From positions 1-64,000 of the forward strand of contig NZ_MUBJ01000014.1 in the NCBI RefSeq assembly GCF_002127535.1: 64,000 nucleotides of DNA. Direction: 5' to 3'. Below, one piece after another: positions 55,302 to 64,000 of the stretch. A program made the translations under genes and the position numbers. The notes below the pieces were generated by a model that did not search any database, was not told the DNA's origin, and worked only from the letters and a program-made list of their open reading frames with translations. This DNA is from Xenorhabdus vietnamensis (GTDB lineage Bacteria > Pseudomonadota > Gammaproteobacteria > Enterobacterales > Enterobacteriaceae). Each line of letters begins with the position of its first letter. Position 1 is the stretch's first letter.

Positions 55302-55462
55302 AGTCACATTATAATGGATTGAATAAGCAGGAGTTTTTGACTTTAAATTGCCTCTACTATCTCAAATTAAGGTCAAATCAAGGCAATTGCACAGTATTCT
55401 GTGATCTAAAGCACATTTAATGAATCAGAGAGTTATACTTAAGTAGTTCGCATTGATCTAAG

Positions 55463-57121
55463 TCATAAAGCCCAGAAAATAACAGCCAAAATTTGGGGAG
55501 ACATAATCCTCAAAAACATCGCCAATGGATAAACTGTTGCATATGACAACGCCGCTGCCCCACTGGAGCTATGAATCGCATTAGCAAAAGCCAGGGCGGG
55601 AGGATCTGTCATGGCACCCGCCAAAACTCCACATAAGCTGAGATAATTCATTTTTACAACAAAGCGTGCCAGCAGGCTCACAATCAGCAAGGGAACTATC
55701 GTTATCAATGCCCCATAACCAATCCATGCCAGTCCTTCCCCATGCACCAGCGTATTAATGAAATTGCCACCAGATTTCAGCCCAACAACAGCAAGAAACA
55801 TAACAATCCCCAGTTCACGTAATGCAAGATTCGCACTGGGAGGCATAAACCAATAAAGTTTGCCGATAGTGCCAATCCGTCCCAAAATTAACGCAATAAC
55901 TAGAGGCCCCCCAGCCAATCCCAAGCGTAACGCAGCCGGAAAACCAGGAATAAATAGAGGGATCGAACCCAATAAAACTCCTAACCCTATCCCAATGAAA
56001 ACAGGCAACATCTGAACTTGCTGAAGTTTTTGCTGTGAATTTCCCAAAAGCTTTGTGACAGCCTCTACGGCTTCAGGTCGACCGACAATATTCAAGATAT
56101 CGCCAAACTGCAAACTCACATTATTGTTGGCAACCAATTCAATTCCTGCACGGTTGAGACGTGTGACGACAACGTCATATTTCTGTTTTAAATTGAGTGC
56201 CCCAAGCCTCTGGCTCAGTACCTCATCGTTCGTCACCACAACCCTGATCGACTGAAGAATCCCGCTGGAAGTAGACAGCGAGGCATCAACCTCTTCCCCA
56301 ATAACTAACCTAACCTGATTCAGCGCTTCCCGCTGCCCGACCAGATAAAGAAGATCACCATTCTGAATCACTGTTGTTGGCTGGGGAACCATCAATAAGC
56401 CTTCCCGTTTCAGGCGGGAACATACCAATTCATCACTACTGAGCAAGGGAATATCCCGCATCATTAATCCATGCAAGTTTGGATTACGAACAGCGATATT
56501 CATGGTCTGGAGTATTTCTCGGCTTTGATTGTTTTGGTTATCAAACGATTTGGCCTCCTGTTCAATGCTCACTCTGAAAAAAAGGCGTATCAGCCACATG
56601 ACCAGCAAAATACCGCAAATTCCCATGGGGTAGGCCATTGCATATCCCATGCCCATTTGACTGACAAGTGAAGATTCAGAGCCCAAATCTGTCAGAATCT
56701 GCTGTCCAGCGCCTAACGATGGTGTATTTGTCACTGCACCAGAAAAAATACCTAAAATAATGGGTAAAGGAACATCAAATAATTTATGAATAAGGGCAGC
56801 AACTAAACCACCAATAATGACAATCAGGACAGCAAAACCATTTAATTTAAGGCCAGAAACCCGCAAAGAAGAAAAAAATCCCGGCCCAACTTGGATGCCA
56901 ATAGTATAAACAAACAGAATTAAGCCGAATTCCTGAATAAAATGCAGCATGTCATCACTGAGAGATAGAGAATACATCTGGGCAAAATGACCAACAATAA
57001 TCCCGCCAAACAAAACACCGCCAATCCCAAGACCAATACCCTGTATACGCCAATTGCCTATCCACAACCCTAATGCGGCAGACAGTGCCAGCAAGCTCAT
57101 TGTCAGTGCAATATCACTCAT
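55463..57121 (-). CDS. yidE: YidE, putative AspT-type anion exchanger with RCK_C domains
   Basis: This 552-residue membrane protein belongs to the aspartate:alanine exchanger (AAEx) family. Two blocks of membrane helices (about 1-180 and 375-552) flank two RCK_C/TrkA-C-like cytoplasmic domains (about 205-370, with [19 protein letters not shown] and [11 protein letters not shown]-like strands). The repeated gating motif region [15 protein letters not shown] near 135 has a counterpart [15 protein letters not shown] near 505. The substrate is unknown. Length matches E. coli YidE (553). In E. coli it neighbours ibpBA; here yidQ follows directly after a non-coding gap. Confidence 0.94.
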   Translation of the reverse strand: MSDIALTMSLLALSAALGLWIGNWRIQGIGLGIGGVLFGGIIVGHFAQMYSLSLSDDMLHFIQEFGLILFVYTIGIQVGPGFFSSLRVSGLKLNGFAVLIVIIGGLVAALIHKLFDVPLPIILGIFSGAVTNTPSLGAGQQILTDLGSESSLVSQMGMGYAMAYPMGICGILLVMWLIRLFFRVSIEQEAKSFDNQNNQSREILQTMNIAVRNPNLHGLMMRDIPLLSSDELVCSRLKREGLLMVPQPTTVIQNGDLLYLVGQREALNQVRLVIGEEVDASLSTSSGILQSIRVVVTNDEVLSQRLGALNLKQKYDVVVTRLNRAGIELVANNNVSLQFGDILNIVGRPEAVEAVTKLLGNSQQKLQQVQMLPVFIGIGLGVLLGSIPLFIPGFPAALRLGLAGGPLVIALILGRIGTIGKLYWFMPPSANLALRELGIVMFLAVVGLKSGGNFINTLVHGEGLAWIGYGALITIVPLLIVSLLARFVVKMNYLSLCGVLAGAMTDPPALAFANAIHSSSGAAALSYATVYPLAMFLRIMSPQILAVIFWAL

Positions 57122-57570
57122 GACCCGCTTCCTTTATCAAAGGTTAGCCATCCGGAAAATGAGTCATTTTCCCTCATGAACCCTAAAACGATGGCAGTAC
57201 CATCGGTAGTACCATCAATTAAATATTGGCATGAATTAACAGTCAGTTATGTGTCTTAAACCACATATCACATGCTTTACACATTTTTATATAACGGGTT
57301 TTATTCAGGATAGATTTTTATTTTTTATATGTTTTTTCTCTCTACATACTCTCCCTTCGTAATAAGAACATTTAAAAAGGGATTTAAATTCACATCACAA
57401 AAAATTATTAAATTTAACGATAAGTGCTATAGCAAACTGAATATTACCTGACTATAGTAAACAATATTAAGGGTAAACAATTTTAAAGCGTTATACCCGT
57501 CCTGCTTTGGAAAAGTAGTGTTAAATAGTGAATAAAGTATCTGGACATTGCAACTTAACTCATTGAGATC
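57122..57570. other. Intergenic region between divergent yidE and yidQ, lacking ibpAB
   Basis: About 450 AT-rich bases with no gene. In E. coli the small heat-shock genes ibpA and ibpB occupy this spot between yidE and yidQ; no trace of their coding sequence is visible. A short direct repeat (AGTACCATC twice, near 57195-57216) is present. It carries the promoters of both genes. Confidence 0.65.
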
Positions 57571-57579
57571 ATGGAAACG

Positions 57580-57972
57580 ATGAAAAATTGTAAAGTGTTT
57601 CTATTACTATGTACCACAATAGGCTGGTTACTTGTTACAGGCTGCTCCAGCATCATGACACACAGCGGCCCCTATCAAGGCTATTATTCTGGAGCAAAAG
57701 CCAATATTGGTATGCTGAAAGATGACAAAACGGGGTGGTTTATGAAACCTTTACTTGCAGTCGACCTCCCTCTTTCTACTTTCTTGGACACACTTCTGCT
57801 TCCTTACGATTATTCCCGTTCCGATCAAAATAGCTCAGAGCAATCTCCTAAATATCGCATAGAGCAGCTAAATAAAGATCCAATTGTCATACAATCTACA
57901 GCAGAAAATGTAGACCATGATGCACAATTTCATTCATCTTCACTTCACTATAAGCACCAGCCATTCTTATAA
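57580..57972 (+). CDS. yidQ: YidQ/YceK-family lipoprotein (DUF1375)
   Basis: This roughly 130-residue outer-membrane lipoprotein has a signal peptide with lipobox VTGC followed by SSIMTHSGPYQGYYSGAKA. The family core around LAVDLPLSTFLDTLLLPYDY matches DUF1375 proteins such as YidQ and YceK, of unknown function. The C-terminal ~40 residues are Ser/His-rich and unconserved. Two starts are possible: an ATG nine bases upstream, or this one, which has GGAA at good spacing. It keeps the E. coli order yidE, yidQ, yidR. Confidence 0.88.
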   Translation: MKNCKVFLLLCTTIGWLLVTGCSSIMTHSGPYQGYYSGAKANIGMLKDDKTGWFMKPLLAVDLPLSTFLDTLLLPYDYSRSDQNSSEQSPKYRIEQLNKDPIVIQSTAENVDHDAQFHSSSLHYKHQPFL

Positions 57973-58034
57973 TCATCCCTATGGGGGGATAAAAACGTAT
58001 AAACTATATCAGCGCCCTATTATCAAAATCTTTT

Positions 58035-58063
58035 CGGGCATCGTCATCAAACCTTGATGCCCG
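58035..58063. terminator. Stem-loop between convergent yidQ and yidR
   Basis: CGGGCATC (58035-58042) pairs perfectly with GATGCCCG (58056-58063) around a 13-base loop, followed on the plus strand by TTTCT. It lies between the ends of the two convergent genes and may serve yidQ. Confidence 0.55.
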
Positions 58064-58080
58064 TTTCTGCCATAGCTCTT

Positions 58081-59370
58081 TCAGTTAATTCCTGTCTCAA
58101 CTACAAAGATTTGTCGGTAACCATCAATATCGCGCATAAAAGCAACATAACGATCATCAGGGGATATCACTATAGCATCCGTAGAAGGGGCAACATCGGT
58201 ACGCTCTGTCAAACGCTGTATTTTCCCTGTCTGGCTATCACAGAGCACAACACTATTGTCACAGACACAAGCAATAAACCGACCACGACTATCCCAGCTG
58301 AATGCAGATTGTATGCTGTTATTGCTGTCAGTTACCTGCATTGGCTCACCACCATTTGGTGAGATATACCATAGCTGGATAATCCCTCCTTCGTCTTTCA
58401 TCAGAAAACAGATTTTACTGCCATCAGGTGATGTTCTTAGCCAATGGCGTGGAACATTCACCACGCCCGGCCAGCGTCTATTATGCGTAAAAGTCAGGCG
58501 TTTCTGTTTCACTCCCGCAGGCGGTGCTGGTAATGCTGTTTCTGTCCCAGCCAAAGGCTGATTGCCCGCAATGGCGTAATCATCGTCATTTTCAGGTAAG
58601 TCAACGAGATAAATTTCCGGTATTTTTTCGCCATTGCCAGCACATGTGTCCCCAATAAAAGCCAGCGCCCAACGCTGCCATTGACCATTATCTTTGCGAT
58701 ATCCCCGCTGTCCAATCCACCCTTCTTCATAGGCCCGATTAATGTCATCACTTCCGGAACGTGGGCGTACCGTTGTCTGGCTGACAACAACCGAAAAATA
58801 GCTACCGTCATATTCCCTCGGATGTTTCTTTGTTGGTATCACAGCTCGTAACGGAACAGCCACGGCAACATTACGTAAATCTAACGCAGGATCTAACTCA
58901 TGCATCACATGGTCATTGTAAGTAAAACTTAGACGGTCACCATCGGGACTGAAAACGTGAATATGTGTTCCTCCCCGCAAAGCACCTACGGTATAAGGTG
59001 GAGTGATATCCATTGCATCAATGTTAATTGCCACGTTGGGCTGATTATCAGAGACGATAACACCACGGCGATGGTGAAAATCATATTGCCACTGTGCGTC
59101 TGGATTTTCGGGGCCATGAATAAAGGCATAACGAACCGGTTCCTGCTGACTCACTGTCACAACACCGACATGCGCTCCCTCCCTTGCCTGGTAGATCACT
59201 TCATTTTGCCCGTGATCAACATGAATTTTTTCTATCGTTAAACCTGTAAAAGATGCGCCATGAGGACGAACATCGTATACCAACCATTGGCTGTCAGGTG
59301 TCCAAACATTTATATTAGTTATCTGATGGCTACGGCTATCGAATGTAATCTGGCGTTCCTTAAAAACCAT
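58081..59370 (-). CDS. yidR: YidR (DUF3748) predicted beta-propeller protein
   Basis: This 429-residue protein is in the YidR/DUF3748 family. It has TolB/PD40-like repeat motifs typical of beta-propellers: PDSQWLVYDVRPHG near 25, SPDGDRLSFTYND near 150, SPDGSKICFLMKDEG near 320, SWDSRGRFIACVCDN near 365 and SPDDRYVAFMRDIDGY near 405. No signal peptide is seen, so it is probably cytoplasmic. The function is unknown. It is convergent with yidQ and divergent from yicG. Confidence 0.9.
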   Translation of the reverse strand: MVFKERQITFDSRSHQITNINVWTPDSQWLVYDVRPHGASFTGLTIEKIHVDHGQNEVIYQAREGAHVGVVTVSQQEPVRYAFIHGPENPDAQWQYDFHHRRGVIVSDNQPNVAINIDAMDITPPYTVGALRGGTHIHVFSPDGDRLSFTYNDHVMHELDPALDLRNVAVAVPLRAVIPTKKHPREYDGSYFSVVVSQTTVRPRSGSDDINRAYEEGWIGQRGYRKDNGQWQRWALAFIGDTCAGNGEKIPEIYLVDLPENDDDYAIAGNQPLAGTETALPAPPAGVKQKRLTFTHNRRWPGVVNVPRHWLRTSPDGSKICFLMKDEGGIIQLWYISPNGGEPMQVTDSNNSIQSAFSWDSRGRFIACVCDNSVVLCDSQTGKIQRLTERTDVAPSTDAIVISPDDRYVAFMRDIDGYRQIFVVETGIN

Positions 59371-59505
59371 TTGGCTACCTTAATATTGCGAGGTTTCGGA
59401 TAATAAAAACTAATTTTGTTCAAATTTAACTAAAAAAATTCAGTCGAGACGTTATTATTTCAACAGTACTCTTACTTCTACGTTATATTCCATTTGATTA
59501 AACTT

Positions 59506-60123
59506 ATGCTACTCAGTGTCCTCTATATCATTGGTATTACAGCTGAAGCCATGACAGGCGCTTTAGCTGCAGGTCGCCGAAAAATGGATGTATTCGGCGT
59601 TATCATTATTGCTTCCGTGACAGCCATCGGTGGTGGCACCGTCCGTGACATTATTTTGGGGCACTATCCCCTCGGCTGGGTAAAAAATCCAGAATATATC
59701 GTGACCGTTGCCTGTGCTGCTGTATTGACTATCTGGATTGCTCCCATGATGAAACATCTGCGCCGCCTGTTTCTCATTCTTGATGCAATTGGGTTGATTG
59801 TTTTTTCCATCCTTGGCGTACAAATCGCGATGGAAATGCACTACAGCATGATTATCGCAGTCATTGCAGCCGTAATCACCGGTGTCTTTGGCGGCGTACT
59901 GCGCGATATGTTTTGCAATACTATTCCCTTGGTATTCCAAAAAGAGATTTATGCAGGTGTCTCTTTTGCAGCCGCTTGGCTCTATATCGCCTTACTGCAT
60001 ACGCCATTACCTTCAAACATCTCGATCTTGATTACACTCGTTGCAGGTCTGGCTGCACGATTGATAGCTATTCGTTATCGTCTTGGTTTACCCATCTTCA
60101 ACTACGATGGCACAGACCACTGA
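59506..60123 (+). CDS. yicG: YicG, TRIC-type (UPF0126) membrane protein
   Basis: This 205-residue protein has seven predicted membrane helices built from two repeats of the UPF0126/TRIC cation-channel fold. Each repeat carries a glycine motif: AIGGGTVRDIILG near 46 and VFGGVLRDMFC near 132. E. coli homologues are recalled as transport-related and bacterial TRICs conduct potassium; the substrate here is unproven. An in-frame TTG lies four codons upstream, but the ATG at MLLSVLYIIGITAEAM matches E. coli. It is convergent with ligB. Confidence 0.93.
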   Translation: MLLSVLYIIGITAEAMTGALAAGRRKMDVFGVIIIASVTAIGGGTVRDIILGHYPLGWVKNPEYIVTVACAAVLTIWIAPMMKHLRRLFLILDAIGLIVFSILGVQIAMEMHYSMIIAVIAAVITGVFGGVLRDMFCNTIPLVFQKEIYAGVSFAAAWLYIALLHTPLPSNISILITLVAGLAARLIAIRYRLGLPIFNYDGTDH

Positions 60124-60179
60124 GACTATCATGAACATTTGGGGCTGCTTTTTTGCCCCTATTTACTGATAGCTCCATC

Positions 60180-60217
60180 CACTGATACTTTGATTCACTG
60201 ATACTTCGATTCACTGA
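60180..60217. repeat. 16-bp imperfect tandem repeat
   Basis: CACTGATACTTTGATT is followed directly by CACTGATACTTCGATT (one mismatch) and a partial third copy. It lies between the convergent ends of yicG and ligB. Confidence 0.8.
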
Positions 60218-60254
60218 GCCTTACCTATATCTATTGAAGCCATTTCTTTCTTCA

Positions 60255-63018
<2,764 letters not shown>

Positions 63019-63072
63019 ACCAAGTTTCAGTATTATGCCCAGTCATTTATTTATCTGTGGAGTAGCACACAT

Positions 63073-63348
63073 ATGGCACGCGTAACTGTTCAAGACGCAG
63101 TAGAAAAAATTGGTAACCGTTTTGACCTGGTGTTGGTCGCTGCTCGCCGAGCACGCCAATTGCAATCAGGTGGCAAAGATCCCCTCGTTCCAGAAGAAAA
63201 CGATAAGATGACTGTTATCGCTCTGCGTGAAATCGAGCAAGGCCTCATCAATAATAAGATTCTTGATACTCGTGAGCGTCAGGAACAGCAAGAACAAGAA
63301 GCTGCAGAAATCAAAGCGGTTTCTGCCATCGCTGAAGGTCGTCGTTAA
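63073..63348 (+). CDS. rpoZ: RNA polymerase omega subunit
   Basis: This 91-residue protein has the same length as in E. coli. It starts [20 protein letters not shown], with the conserved [11 protein letters not shown] near 30 and [10 protein letters not shown] near 58. Omega helps fold beta-prime and forms ppGpp binding site 1 with it through its N-terminal residues, which are intact here (MARVTV). GGAG precedes the start. It is followed 18 bases later by spoT, fitting a gmk-rpoZ-spoT operon. Confidence 0.98.
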   Translation: MARVTVQDAVEKIGNRFDLVLVAARRARQLQSGGKDPLVPEENDKMTVIALREIEQGLINNKILDTRERQEQQEQEAAEIKAVSAIAEGRR

Positions 63349-63366
63349 TTTTACGGTAGGTCTGCC

Positions 63367-64000
63367 TTGTACCTGTTTGAAAGCCTGAATCAGCTGGTTC
63401 TGAAATATTTGCCTGAAGATCAAATCGATCTACTTAAACAGGCCTATGTGGTTGCGCGGGATGCCCACGAAGGGCAAACCCGCTCCAGCGGTGAACCATA
63501 CATTACTCATCCCGTCGCCGTTTCCTGTATTCTGGCCGAAATGCGCCTTGACCATGAAACGCTTATGGCGGCACTTCTGCACGATGTCATTGAAGATACT
63601 CCTGCGACATTTCAGGATATAGAACAGTTATTTGGCACGACCGTTGCTGGGTTAGTGGAAGGTGTATCCAAACTGGATAAGCTGAACTTCCGCGACAAAA
63701 AGGAAGCACAGGCTGAAAACTTCCGCAAAATGATCATGGCTATGGTGCAGGATATTCGCGTCATTTTGATCAAACTGGCAGACCGTACACATAATATGCG
63801 AACTCTTGGCTCCCTGCGTCCCGATAAACGGCGGCGCATTGCCAGAGAAACGCTGGAAATTTATAGTCCGCTGGCCCACCGTTTGGGTATTCATCACCTA
63901 AAAACGGAGCTAGAGGAGCTTGGGTTTGAAGCCCTGTATCCAAATCGTTACCGCGTGATTAAAGAAGTTGTGAAAGCCGCCCGTGGTAATCGCAAAGAAA
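63367..64000 (+). CDS. spoT: Bifunctional ppGpp hydrolase/synthetase SpoT (partial, runs off right edge)
   Basis: The first 211 codons are visible. The start is TTG (YLFESLNQL follows), as in E. coli spoT. The HD-type ppGpp hydrolase domain is seen: RSSGEPYITHPVAV near 41, LLHDVIEDTPAT near 72 with the metal-binding His-Asp and Glu-Asp, and ADRTHNMRTL near 138. The synthetase, TGS and ACT domains lie beyond the window. TAGG precedes the start. A non-ATG start may keep SpoT levels low. It follows rpoZ in the same operon. Confidence 0.97.
   Translation, partial: MYLFESLNQLVLKYLPEDQIDLLKQAYVVARDAHEGQTRSSGEPYITHPVAVSCILAEMRLDHETLMAALLHDVIEDTPATFQDIEQLFGTTVAGLVEGVSKLDKLNFRDKKEAQAENFRKMIMAMVQDIRVILIKLADRTHNMRTLGSLRPDKRRRIARETLEIYSPLAHRLGIHHLKTELEELGFEALYPNRYRVIKEVVKAARGNRKE

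Noticed and set aside
60140-60160. GGGGC/GCCCC hairpin after yicG as a terminator
   Set aside because: The stem is only 5 bp and the T-run lies in the loop, not after it.

Overview
The window comes from a gammaproteobacterium of the Enterobacterales, most likely Xenorhabdus or its sister genus Photorhabdus. Four kinds of evidence point there: the housekeeping genes keep enterobacterial order (dppABCDF, tRNA-Pro, glyQS, tag; yidE, yidQ, yidR; yicG, ligB, gmk, rpoZ, spoT); the proteins are close to their E. coli counterparts as recalled; there is a ShlB/ShlA-type two-partner haemolysin like XhlB/XhlA; and base composition is moderate with very AT-rich spacers. The species call is inference.

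Positions 1-2720 hold accessory DNA. A CHC2 zinc-finger primase fused to a P-loop ATPase runs off the left edge. It is divergent from an XRE-family regulator whose promoter is embedded in GGTCA/TGACC palindromes. A SymE-type toxin gene follows, with a likely SymR-like antisense RNA over its ribosome binding site.

Positions 2735-31657 are one complete type VI secretion system (T6SS). On the minus strand, from the promoter end, the order is tssB, tssC, tssE, tssF, tssG, fha/tagH, tssJ, tssK, tssL, clpV (tssH), a vasH-like gene without the AAA+ domain, vasI, tssA and tssM. A transcription terminator follows, and then vasL, vgrG, an Eag-type chaperone, a PAAR-Rhs effector with a C-terminal SHH-type nuclease, and a SUKH-like immunity gene. 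The tube gene hcp is divergent, across a 0.9 kb AT-rich gap. Baseplate, sheath, membrane complex, recycling ATPase, spike, effector, chaperone and immunity are therefore all present.

Positions 32285-40632 hold the two-partner haemolysin operon (xhlB-xhlA), a YihY-family membrane protein, a small tautomerase and an orphan AT-rich ORF.

Positions 40747-53691 hold a pseudo-peptidase (yhjJ), an HmsP/YhjK relative that has lost its GGDEF-EAL half, the dipeptide ABC transporter dppABCDF, a 13-bp repeat array, tRNA-Pro(TGG), glyQS and tag. Compared with E. coli, dctA and the bcs cellulose genes are absent from this interval.

Positions 53800-64000 are core genome: avtA, yidE, yidQ, yidR, yicG, ligB, gmk, rpoZ and the start of spoT. 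The ibpAB heat-shock genes that sit between yidE and yidQ in E. coli are missing. A possible small RNA lies between avtA and yidE. No insertion sequence, CRISPR array or rRNA was seen.
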